From positions 8,494,381 to 8,558,380 of the forward strand of contig JABAKD010000011.1 of NCBI GenBank assembly GCA_012845835.1: a stretch of DNA of 64,000 nucleotides. The letters are read 5' to 3'. The stretch is from Undaria pinnatifida (Eukaryota; Sar; Phaeophyceae; Laminariales; Alariaceae). Under the pieces are notes generated by a model. The model ran no database searches and was not told where the DNA came from. It worked only from the letters and a program-made list of their open reading frames with translations. The position numbers and the translations under genes are program-made. Within the stretch, counting starts at the first letter, position 1, and the number at the start of each line of letters is the position of its first letter. Shown in pieces: positions 23,070 to 32,663 of the stretch.

Positions 23070-24242
23070 ATGAGCAGCAGCGCCATCAACAGCAGCATCG
23101 TCACCAGCGATGGCGACGAGGACGAGGGTGCTGGCGGCAGCAGCAACAACAGCAGCAGCAGCTGTAGAAGGGCAGGTTGTGGCCGCACCTGTGAAATGGC
23201 CCCGCACAGCAGTATCGATCACGGTATCGATCACACCGTCGACCACGACATCGGCGGCGCTGGTGGCGGTGACGGCGGTAGTGGTGGTGGCGGCGGTGGT
23301 GGTAGCGGTGGCGGCGGCGGAGGCAGCGGCGGCGGAGGTGGCCACATGCTCCTAACGTGTCCACCATCATTTTCCAAGATCGACAAAATCGCCGCAGACG
23401 GCAATAACCAGATCGAGCAGACACACTGCTCTCCACCCTCGCCCGTTGCCCCGCGCCTACGAGCAAGTGAGATGGTCGAGTTGAGAAACCTGCGGCTACA
23501 GCGTCTTACCGGCGTTGAAGGTCAACCTCTTACTGTCGAGGACGAAAAAGAGGAGAAGAAGAAGGAGGAAGGCGACTTCGACGACATGCCGTCATTAACG
23601 TCATTTTCATCATCGCGCCGTTCATTCATGTGGGATGACGGATTGAGCTCCGATGAGGACGGCGCTGAGAGTGATGAGGAGGGGTGGGGTGTAGATGCCG
23701 CCGTCAACGAGATCTTCGAGCTCTTTGACCAAGGCTACCAAGGCCAACAACAACAGGATGTGAAGGTCAGAGGCCGCATACTGCAGCTGTATGTGGGGTG
23801 CTGCTTCGCTTGTTCGTACGGGTGCGAGTTTTTTTCGTGGTTGCACTGCTTGTGTGTGGTTAGTGTGTTTTGTGTGCCTTTCTTGGCTCTGGATCGCTGG
23901 GTCGTATCACCACCCCCCTCGCCCCATCCGAAGCTGCCCACTCCGGCTATTATAACTTCTGCTTTTTGCACTGTTCCGTACTACTGCTATCAACAATACG
24001 CGGCAACTTTACCTTTCCGCCCCTCCTGCTATTGCTGTTGGCTGTACACAATATATTACTGTAACGTAGCGCAACCGCCAAACAAGACGTACAGCAAGCG
24101 CTGGAGAAGAGGCGAGAACATCAGGTGGGAGATGGCCCTATACAGAATGAAATACATTAGAGGGTTAGGGCCATCTCACACCTGCTCTTTTCGGCTCTTC
24201 TCCAACGCTTGTTGGGTCTCTTGTTACGCGATTGCCTCCTGA
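23070..24242 (+). CDS. Acidic low-complexity hypothetical protein (only the first ~240 codons look coding)
   Basis: The ATG at 23070 has a good context (ACCATCATGAG). Residues 1-45 are Ser-rich with acidic stretches. A poly-Gly segment follows at about 63-90 (GGT/GGC repeats). Residues ~130-160 contain 'ASEMVELRNLRLQRL', a likely amphipathic helix, then a Lys/Glu-rich charged block, a Ser-rich segment and an acidic patch ('SSDEDGAESDEEG'), and 'VNEIFELFDQGY'. I recognise no family. The frame stays open to 24242, but after about residue 238 it becomes Cys/Phe/Tyr/Leu-rich and unlike the preceding part. A strong splice donor (GTATGT at about 23789) suggests exon 1 ends there, and the rest is intron containing the long inverted repeat. 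A TATA-like 'GTATAAAG' lies at 22793. Product and cellular role unknown. Confidence 0.5.
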   Translation: MSSSAINSSIVTSDGDEDEGAGGSSNNSSSSCRRAGCGRTCEMAPHSSIDHGIDHTVDHDIGGAGGGDGGSGGGGGGGSGGGGGGSGGGGGHMLLTCPPSFSKIDKIAADGNNQIEQTHCSPPSPVAPRLRASEMVELRNLRLQRLTGVEGQPLTVEDEKEEKKKEEGDFDDMPSLTSFSSSRRSFMWDDGLSSDEDGAESDEEGWGVDAAVNEIFELFDQGYQGQQQQDVKVRGRILQLYVGCCFACSYGCEFFSWLHCLCVVSVFCVPFLALDRWVVSPPPSPHPKLPTPAIITSAFCTVPYYCYQQYAATLPFRPSCYCCWLYTIYYCNVAQPPNKTYSKRWRRGENIRWEMALYRMKYIRGLGPSHTCSFRLFSNACWVSCYAIAS

Positions 24243-24476
24243 TACAGTAATGCACAAGGCAGTGTACAACAGCAATAGCAGGAGGAATGGAGAGGTAAAA
24301 ACGCAGTTAATGCTTGATAGTATTCATAGTAGTATGGAGTATGGAACAGTGCGAAAATCAGCAGTTATAACAGATAGGGTGGGGTGGGGTGAGGGGGGCG
24401 GTGAGACGATCCAGCGATTCGGAGCCAAGCATGGCACACAAAGCACACTAACCACACACAAACAACGCACCCACGA
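23835..24476. repeat. Long inverted repeat (~305-bp arms, 27-bp loop)
   Basis: Arm 1 (23835-24139) and arm 2 (24167-24476) are imperfect reverse complements. Matching blocks, in order outward from the loop, are: 'GATGGCCCT', 'CAAGCG-TGGAGAAGAG', 'CCTCCTGCTATTGCTGTTG', 'GCACTGTTCC', 'CACCCCCCTC', 'TTGGCTC' and 'GTGTGTGGTTAGTGTG'. By eye roughly four bases in five pair. The spacer is 24140-24166. It could fold as a long hairpin RNA if transcribed. Confidence 0.85.
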
Positions 24477-24592
24477 TACGGCAAAACGTCAGGAGGAAAC
24501 AAGAAAGCAACGAAGGGCGGGTAGCTGACGATACTTTTCGAGATTATTTTCCCGTTAACTACATCCGTGGGTGTGGGTAGGTGGGTGGGCTA

Positions 24593-24640
24593 ACCCTAAC
24601 CCTAACCGCAACCCTAGCCCCTAACCCTTACCCAAGCCAA
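24593..24640 (+). repeat. Interstitial telomere-like tract (CCCTAA-type)
   Basis: 'CTAACCCTAACCCTAACC' followed by degenerate CCCTAGCC and CCCTTACC units. It starts about 120 bases beyond the outer end of the inverted repeat. Confidence 0.7.
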
Positions 24641-25848
24641 TTTCTAATCTGATCAAACGCAATCAACCACTGCTGTAGGGATGACCTCCTTAGTCCCGTA
24701 CACCGCACACCGTACACAGCAGTGTGCCTTAACCATTGCCTCGACTAAGTGGTGCCAGTACCTGGGTAAGATCTAGTGACCAACGGTGTGTTGGGAAGGG
24801 TATGTACTTTGGGGCACTACAGTACAAGGGTAACCTGCCCGGATACAACCTACAGTTGGGTACATACCAGGTATTACCAATGCATAGTCTATGCCTCCCA
24901 ATACCATACGTACTTGTCTCCACTTTACGTAGTACTAGACTAGACTAGACTACTAGTGGTATATAGCGTTTTGAACAATATATCCGGGTCGTATGGTAGA
25001 CTTGTATGGTGCCTCGTATTGGTACATGTTTACTTCTTGTTTAATCCTACCGCTTTCGTTGCAACGACAACAGCAGTTGTTATTAATATACATTTTTTCT
25101 GCTGTTTGCCTCGCCGCTTTTAGTGGTTGTACAGCAGGCAATGCGTTCTGTCTACTGGCTCTTTTCACCCGTTATTTTTTCAGGGCCGTTACTTCATCAT
25201 GTACTTACCTTTTTTTACGTTCTTGCGTTTTGCTTGGGCCATTATCTTGGGAACGCGCTACTGCATATCATGGGAGACCGCGTACTTAACCCCAAAGAAG
25301 CCAGGAGACGATCAGTCAAGGGAAAACGTCCAGCGGTCAAGGGTGTCAAATCGATTGCTCGACATTAAAATCCAATAGTTTGCCTTCAGTCAACGAAAAT
25401 TGTAGGAAACTTGCCGTCCTTCAAGGGGTCAAAGTGCCGTTTCCCGACATATTTGCTTGACCTCTTGACTGATCGACCCATATATACACTAACACTGGTA
25501 CAGCATCTAGAAGACCGCGGTTTGACCCCTTGACTGACCGCCCCTGCACTAAAACTAGTACCTGGTAGTTGTAAACCGAAAAATGCCTTGCTTGGCGCGC
25601 GCAAAGTGACCGGTCTCTTACAAATTTTAAAGCATCGTTGGTTCCAAATGTCGATCGGGGTCCTCTGGCAATTGCCTCCTTTAAAGCGCGACGATGGAGT
25701 CGAGGGATCGGACTTACTGGAGATGAGAGCGAGATTTTCGTTCACAACGAATTGTGCACTGCTGCATGCACATGTTCATATCGTCGGAACAAAAATAAAA
25801 CGATAATCAATAATACCTGGTACGCACCAAGATAATATATATACCAAG

Positions 25849-26100
25849 CTGTCAGATTTTGTCCCCCTCAGAAACGGGTTTTATAGTTTCCGCGCACAGA
25901 CTGACTAAAATCATCCTGTTGACCCTGATAGCTACACTGTAGCTGTAAGGGGAGTCGCCGACCTATATCCTTAATGAGGACACACAACTCGTAATGCGCG
26001 CGATCGGAGTATCACACACAGCTTGCAAAGATGAGTTTCGACGAAATCTTCGATCTCACAGCTGGAGTGTATTTTAATTTTTATAATATACCAAGATACA
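25849..26100 (+). repeat. Dispersed repeat 'FDLTA' family, copy 1
   Basis: Begins 'GCTGTCAGATTTTGTCCCC' and ends 'GTGTATTTTAATTTTTATAA'. The last 70 bases encode 'MSFDEIFDLTAGVYFNFYN' with an ATG at 26031. Nearly identical blocks are at 28918-29165, 53237-53482 and, inverted, 54140-54395; a shorter one, inverted, at 51304-51440. Confidence 0.85.
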
Positions 26101-27940
26101 ACGAATTTCACGGAATTTCATACACAACATGGAAGCTATAACCAAGTCCGTTAAGAATGAGTCCAACCAAACCCGTGTCCATCTTGTTATATTTTGAAGC
26201 CTCTGTTTTCATTCTCCGTCGAAACACGCGCGGTGGACCGGAGATATGCATCACTCAGCTCGCAAAGTTGATTCAATTTCCTCCTGCCACGGTTTAATCA
26301 AAGTCATTTCCAGCTGGCGTGTTGTTTTTTGGTGTTCTGGAAGAAAACTTAAAACTGCTCACTCGTAAATACTCACGAGTAAAAGTGATGATAAAAAACC
26401 CATAGACTAATGAGATGAACACGCTGTCTAGGTCGAAATGCTCCAGATACTTTTTCGAATGAAAACATAATGTGTGGTACTATTATCGTAAACTTTGAAG
26501 GCTGTCGTGAAGCAAAAAACAACTTGCAGGAAGCCTACACCCTACGATTTTCAACGCCTGTATTGCTCTCCGGCTGGTCGATAGCCGAGATGTTCGAAGT
26601 ACCCCACCATGCTTATTGAGCGTTGCAGCGGTTAGGTCCTATGATCTGATTCAACCAAACGCAAGGAGAAAGCAATTACAACGACCGAGTAACTGCTACA
26701 GTAGCAAAAGCAACTCTGTCGTGGGGGAAGAAACTATCCCACCTAAGAACACACTTGGTGGTACAACTGCACCCACCCACCCACCCACCACCAGTTAGGG
26801 GAAACTGCTTGGAATCGGGCGCACTGTGGTTTTGAGTGCGACCCACTCATGGAACTGTGTGCAGTCTATTCTTAATAGTGCGGTACAGTGAAAATAGTCA
26901 AAACTAGTTAGTTGTGGCGGGTGCAAGGGGACCGATGACGCGATTAGGCTATTCGGAGCCATGGGCACACAAAAGCAAGTACCGCTAAACCTCCCAATAC
27001 AACCACGAAAATACTCATGTAACTGCTTGCAAGTCGAAAACATCACCGCCTACAGTATTTATACAGCCCCTGATGCCCTCTGCCTCGCCCGCAGTAGTGC
27101 TACTCTTGGCCTTTGTACGAGCTTCTTCCAAAGCGCTTGAAGTGCTTGTTTACCGCTTTGTCGACTCCTTCTTCGCTTCCCCCCCTCCCCCTCCTCGTCG
27201 CCAGCGTCTTGAACGGAGCCCTCTTCGTTTATTTCCATTGATAAACCGCCCGATGACGTCAAATAAGTAACTCCTTTGATTAATTCAAATAGGTAACTTT
27301 TTTTGACGTTATCGGGTGGTTTGCCCATGGACGGCGACGTCGTCAGATCCGTTGAAGACGCTTCCGATGGGGAGGAGAGGGGGGGGTGAATGATGCGGTT
27401 GATAAGATTTTACGGTCCTTGAACGAGGCCATGAAGCCCGGGAGAATAGTGTTTCGAACGTGGCTGAGAAAATCGGAGGCTGCAGCTGTGTAGGTGCTGC
27501 TGCTTGGCTTGCAAGTAGGGGTGCCAGTAGTTTCGTGTTTTTTTTTTTTTTTTTCATCCTTCGGCGGATGGGGGAAAATCAAGCTTTAGCCCACCACACT
27601 TCCACGTATTTCCATACGCGTCGTGTGTCGATTTAACTCAGTTGCTTTCGCATCCCAACGCTAGCTGGCGCACCCTTCGGATCCCATTGTAGGTGTAGCG
27701 TAAGCTGTCCCTATTAGTGGTCTTCGTTACAACCTAAATGTTGGCGAACTTCGTACTAGATCCTGAACCAAGTGCGAAATCGTACTGGGCTATCGTTTCT
27801 GGGCTACGATACTTGTAGTCCAGTACAATTTCGTATCTGGTTCCACTGCGTACCGGGCTCCCAAATTCTCAAGTTTTTACTTTTTTTTTTCAACAGTTGT
27901 TGTCAAATATTTTTTCAAACATTTTCATCGCTTTTTTCAT
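26101..27940. other. Anonymous region without a supported gene
   Basis: Short frames only. Contains a CCCA tetramer run (26770-26790), an imperfect inverted pair 'TGACGTCAAATAAGTAA'/'TTACTT...TTTGACGTTA' region near 27255-27310, and a T-run at 27536-27554. Nothing here has a recognisable domain. Confidence 0.4.
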
Positions 27941-28009
27941 CGCTTTTTCAACCATATTTTCAATCCAATTTTCCAACCATTCACATTTTTTCTAAATGCT
28001 TTATATTTC

Positions 28010-29165
28010 CCAACCGTAACAAACCCCTCACCTAAAGCCCTTCCTCCCCCCCCCACCCACACACACACACACCCTCCAACGCCCCCTCTTTTCCGACCAC
28101 CTGCACGATCGCCTAGACCTAGCACCACGCGTATAACAAGCTGCTACATATCTTTGATCTCACAGCCGAAGTGTATTTGAATATTATTTGAGATCTAAAC
28201 CTCCTAAAAAATCTTCCCCCCCCCCCCCCCCCCCCCTCTTGCTCTCCCTTACTCAAAACGCCCCACCAAATATTGAAATCCGCCACATTAATAAACACTT
28301 CACGCACAGGATGTCACCTCATTATATTTCGAGAGCCATCCATGCCGCTGTCCCCCCCCCCCCCCCGCCTCGAACGCCCCCTTCTTCCCCATCACCCGCA
28401 CCATCGCCTAGACCTAGCACCACACGTATAACAAACCCCTCACCTAAGCCCTTCCTCCCCCCCCCCCCCCCCCCCCCGCCCCCCCCCCCGCCCCCACCCC
28501 CCACTTCCCCCCCAACCCATCCCAACCCGACCCCCTCGAACACTTCACCCTCTCTTTACTCACTGATTGTACGACTTACCCCAGGATATACATGATAAAC
28601 TGATGTATTATTTCCAAAACCGTCACATTTATCCCCTCAAAATAATGTATAGTTTCCAGGCACATATTGAGCTGCCCCATACGCCCCCCCCCCCCCCCCT
28701 CCCCCCCCCCAATAACATACTGGTGCCAAAATCGTCAGATTTATCCCCTTGAAAGGATTTATAGCTTACATGCACAAATTGCCCCCTTTCCCCCCCTCCA
28801 AACCCGCTCGCTTTTGATCAAAACCAGGCCCCCACGTTCTTCAAAACTCCGCCCCACCCCCCTCACCGGTTATTCGACTTACAAGATTCACTTGATGAAA
28901 GGATACATTTCCCTTCGCAGCTGTCAGATTTTGTCCCCCTCAGAAACGGGTTTTATAGTTTCCGCGCACAGACTGACTAAAATCATCCTGTTGACCCTGA
29001 TAGCTACACTGTAGTTGTAAGGGGAGTCGCCGACCTATATCCTTAATGAGGACACACAACTAGTAATGCGCGCGATCGGAGTATCACACACAGCTTGCAA
29101 AGATGAGTTTCGACGAAATCTTCGATTTCACAGCTGGAGTGTATTTTCATTTTTTATAATATTTC
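28010..29165 (+). repeat. Composite dispersed repeat with poly-C tracts, copy 1 (includes 'FDLTA' copy 2)
   Basis: Landmarks in order: 'CGCCTAGACCTAGCACCAC', 'CCCCTCACCTAAAGCCCTTCC' and a long poly-C (these first occur at 28045-28135 and again at 28390-28500), 'AATCCGCCACATTAATAAACACTT', 'TTTATCCCCTTGAAAGGATTTATAG', 'TTTTGATCAAAACCAGGCCCCC', then the 'FDLTA' block at 28918-29165. The same order occurs at 52785-53482 and, inverted, at 54140-54880. Poly-C runs of up to about 20 bases invite slippage, so exact lengths may be wrong. Confidence 0.8.
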
Positions 29166-29433
29166 CCAACCGTATAAAATCCAACAGTTTTCCCGGCGTT
29201 TCTCAGGGAGCCTACCTCGATCGATTAACGGTGGGGAGTGTGGTTCAGTATCTGGCTGTCGACTCAAATCGAAGACGCACAGCTGACCGGATATGTATCG
29301 CGCTATTTCGCGTGGGTTTCGGTACCTAAAGTTCCGTTCGTCGGGAATTCACTACTATCCTCTCGTTTGTCTATACTTTCGTGTCTCCTTCTTGATGCAT
29401 CTATCGTAGGTTGGAGCTACTAACCAGTTGAAG

Positions 29434-31326
29434 ATGGTGTTGGGGTACATTGTCCACCGGTTGGACACAGCGGAAGATGAGAGGGGAACGTCTAAGGACA
29501 ATGAGAACAGGCTTCGCCGTGAGCTCGCCGCGGAACAGAAGCAACACGCTTTGGCACGGGAGTCCTTTTCGACACGCGCGGCTGAGATTGCCCATAGCCT
29601 CGAGAAGGCGAAAATAAGCCACACGAAGCTGGCCATGAAGCACGCGAGCTTGGTCGCCGATAAAGCACGGCGTGACGAGACCAACCGCGTCCTGCAGGCA
29701 AAGGTCGTTCGATTGACCGACACTCTTGCCGACTTTATCGTGAACATCTCTGCACCCGCAGAGCCTCGTCGCGATATCGATGTAGAGACGACTGCTCTGG
29801 GTCCCTCGACGCCGATTTCTTCAGGGGGTTTTGTCGTGCCGGAGGCGTGCCCGGCCGAGGGGTCATTGTCCATTTCCGCCGCAACCGCGGCCAACGGTGA
29901 GGACACATCTTCCTTCTCGGCAGTGGCGCCCTCTCAGCTTGCGGCGGAGGTCGCTTCCCTGAGCGAACAGGTTTGTGCCACTTTTCCCGCGGTCATTTTT
30001 TCATCGACAGAATCTCGCGATATCGAGACAGCAACGGGAGGTTTAGGCGCGTCAACACCGGCTCTTTCTGCGGATTTTGTCGGGACGGTAGTGAGCCCAG
30101 CCGAGGAGCCTTCTTCCTCTTCTGCCACCGCTGCACCCAAGGGCAAGAAGGCGTCTTCGCTACCGGCAGTGACGCCATCCATCCCCAGGGCAGAGGTCGC
30201 TCCCATGAGCGAACCGTTTGCCGCAGTCTTTCCCGTGGACAAGGTGATGGCTTCTCCGTCGGCCGTATGTGATGTGGTAGAGGCAATGGTGGCGGGTGTG
30301 GTCGACCTGGGCTCGTCGACGTCGACTTCTTCTGTTTGCGCTGTCGTACCAGCCGTGAACCTGGCCGAGGGGCCTTCGCCATCTGCCGCTGTCACCGTCG
30401 CGAAGGGTAAGACGGCACCTTCTCTCCAGACATTGGAACCGTTCCGCCCTAGGGCGGAGGTGGCTAACCCGAGCTCACGTTTTTCCACCGCCTTTCCCGT
30501 GGGTAAGATGGCATCTTCTTCGCCGACGCCGTCCCGCTCCAAGCAGCCGTCAGCTTCCAAAGGCAACGCCATGAAACTATCAGCCAACGAAGAGGACGAC
30601 TGTCACGCCTTGGACCTGAAGTCATCACTAGTGGAGGAGGAGCCCGACAAGGTCTGCGGGGCATCGCGGCGGCACACTCGCCGCCCTCTTACGCCCGTCA
30701 ACTCTAACTTCGGGAGGGGGAAGCGCGCAGCAGCAGCAGAAAGGCCTGCATTTTCCGTGCGGGCGGCGACCAATCCATACCAGAGGCGCAGTTCCATCGT
30801 CGGGGAGGTACCGTCGCTTGCCTCTCGGGGGGTGACTAAGAAGTCCCCGCCGAAGCCCATCGTCAACAGCAGCTCCACTGGCAGGGAGGTGCTGCCGCGT
30901 TCCTCGCGGCGGGAGGCCAAGCCCACCGTGAGGCTGGGCTTGAACCGTGGCTCCACCGAAAAGGAGGTGTCGTCGCTTGCTGCACGGGGGGCAGCCGGCA
31001 GTGCAGAGAAGAATGAGCCTGTTGGCAAGGGGCCTGCCGTCGAGGTTAACGAGTCTGTTGGGAAGGGGCCTGCCGTCAAGCTTGTCCGGGGTGGTGGTGC
31101 CCGTCCCGATGGGCTTGTGAGGGGCAAGGGGTCCGGGGGCGGACGGAACATGGAGGTCGCCTCGTCGGGACGAGTACTGCGATCAGCGACTAGGCCTGCT
31201 GCGGCGGCAGCGGCGGCGAATATCGAAGGGGGCACCTCGGCAGCCTCGGGCACTGTGCCCGCCGCCGACGTTGCCGGCGTCTCAGTTCAGCCCACTAGGT
31301 CCGGCAGATCTGCCACTCGCCGGTAA
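29434..31326 (+). CDS. Coiled-coil plus Ser/Ala/Pro/Gly-rich repeat protein, paralogue B
   Basis: ATG at 29434; stop TAA at 31324-31326; 630 residues. Residues ~1-105 are charged and heptad-like (for example 'ELAAEQKQHALARESFSTRA' and 'LAMKHASLVADKARRDETN'), so probably coiled coil. About three tandem ~80-residue repeats follow (roughly 105-340), each containing an 'AEVA-(P/S)-SE' phrase, a 'FPV-K' or similar phrase, 'STP/STS...(A/S)-F/V-V', 'AE-(P/G)-S' and 'KGK'. The last third is basic with 'EVPSLASRGVTKK' and 'GKGPAV' repeats and an Arg-rich end. No catalytic motif or known family is recognised. The left-edge ORF (1-1176) is its paralogue. The stop overlaps a consensus donor (GTAAGC at 31323), and an intron-like 'CTACTAACCAG' lies just before the ATG, so this may be one large exon of a longer gene. 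Bias to G and C at third positions supports coding. Confidence 0.6.
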   Translation: MVLGYIVHRLDTAEDERGTSKDNENRLRRELAAEQKQHALARESFSTRAAEIAHSLEKAKISHTKLAMKHASLVADKARRDETNRVLQAKVVRLTDTLADFIVNISAPAEPRRDIDVETTALGPSTPISSGGFVVPEACPAEGSLSISAATAANGEDTSSFSAVAPSQLAAEVASLSEQVCATFPAVIFSSTESRDIETATGGLGASTPALSADFVGTVVSPAEEPSSSSATAAPKGKKASSLPAVTPSIPRAEVAPMSEPFAAVFPVDKVMASPSAVCDVVEAMVAGVVDLGSSTSTSSVCAVVPAVNLAEGPSPSAAVTVAKGKTAPSLQTLEPFRPRAEVANPSSRFSTAFPVGKMASSSPTPSRSKQPSASKGNAMKLSANEEDDCHALDLKSSLVEEEPDKVCGASRRHTRRPLTPVNSNFGRGKRAAAAERPAFSVRAATNPYQRRSSIVGEVPSLASRGVTKKSPPKPIVNSSSTGREVLPRSSRREAKPTVRLGLNRGSTEKEVSSLAARGAAGSAEKNEPVGKGPAVEVNESVGKGPAVKLVRGGGARPDGLVRGKGSGGGRNMEVASSGRVLRSATRPAAAAAAANIEGGTSAASGTVPAADVAGVSVQPTRSGRSATRR

Positions 31327-32626
31327 GCACTAAGCGATGGTATTTTGTATTTTGGGTACGAGCTGGTTCCAGACGTAGCCACAACGTTTCTCCTCCGCAA
31401 CGTTACACGCGGGTATACGCAAGTTGGGCTCTGAACTTTGGCAAGGTCGATTTTGTACCGAAACGAATATTATGACTCGTGGATTTGCTTGTTTATTTTA
31501 TTCCCAACGGGATTTTTTTGTATATTTGTTTCCTGCATTTTTCGGCAAAGTTGATTTTTTTTTTTTCATGTTTTTTCTTACTCTTCGTTTTTTTGGCATG
31601 AAGAACCATCCTGTCTACATTTAGATTCCGAATTCAAAAGGACAGCGTACGCTTTTGGGGTCAATGGTTTCCCCCTTACGATATTTAGAAACGTTCCTGG
31701 TAAGAAGTTTTGGTCCGAAAATAGAAATAGGTCACGGTAGGAATTAAAATAGCTCTAAATTTGGCCAAAATCGTCAATAATAGTAGGATGAATGCCAAAC
31801 TATCCTTGTATCGTCGCCCTCCAACATCGGAAATAATCAATTATGCCATATCAGCACAAGAACAAGAGCACCGGTCGTATAGCACGCAAAATAAGATGAG
31901 ATAAACAAAAACACACACCCCTCGAACGATTTTCTTATTGAATGTGCTCTGAAAAGGCGCCTACTATACAGCCACTGTTTGCGGCCGCACTGAATGGCGT
32001 AGATGTGATTTCTCGTCGTTGATTTTGGATGCCCTTCTCTGTACATTGAGTACTCAATGCGTGGGTGTGCGGGCTACTTCATCGCGTACGGTAGATACCA
32101 CATGTCTCCACATCGTCGGTGGCACACACCACGACAGTTGCTGCTTGCAGGAAATAGGTCACTCGGTTCAACAGCCTCTATGACCACTTTCAGCGAGATT
32201 AGACGCTAGGCGTCAGGCCTGTATCTGTGTCAATAATCGCCCGTGTTGTTGAGCGTACTGACCCCGCGTATAGTTCGAGCTGCGAGTAGTTCGAAGTATA
32301 TGTCGCACCTCTGGGCTGGAGGCGAGCATTGTGGTCCCCAGTGGCGTAAAACATGCCTTTTGGTTGCCATGCATTTCGTTTTAACGTGTGGTGGTATTCA
32401 TTTTTCTGCTTCATGGTCGTTTTTTGGACTCATGAAGCATGTTGTTAGATGGAGAAGCAATAATAATATAATATTACTATTAATAATAACAATGCTACTG
32501 CTCCTCCTCCTCCTCCTCCTCTTCCTCCTCCTACTACTAGTCATGATAATAATAATAATAACAACAACAACAACAGCAACAACAACAACAATAATAATAA
32601 TGATAATAATAGTAATAATAATAATG

Positions 32627-32663
<37 letters not shown>

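Noticed and set aside
30603-31253. 216-codon minus-strand ORF (and 29934-30587)
   Set aside because: Antisense shadows of the 29434-31326 coding frame.
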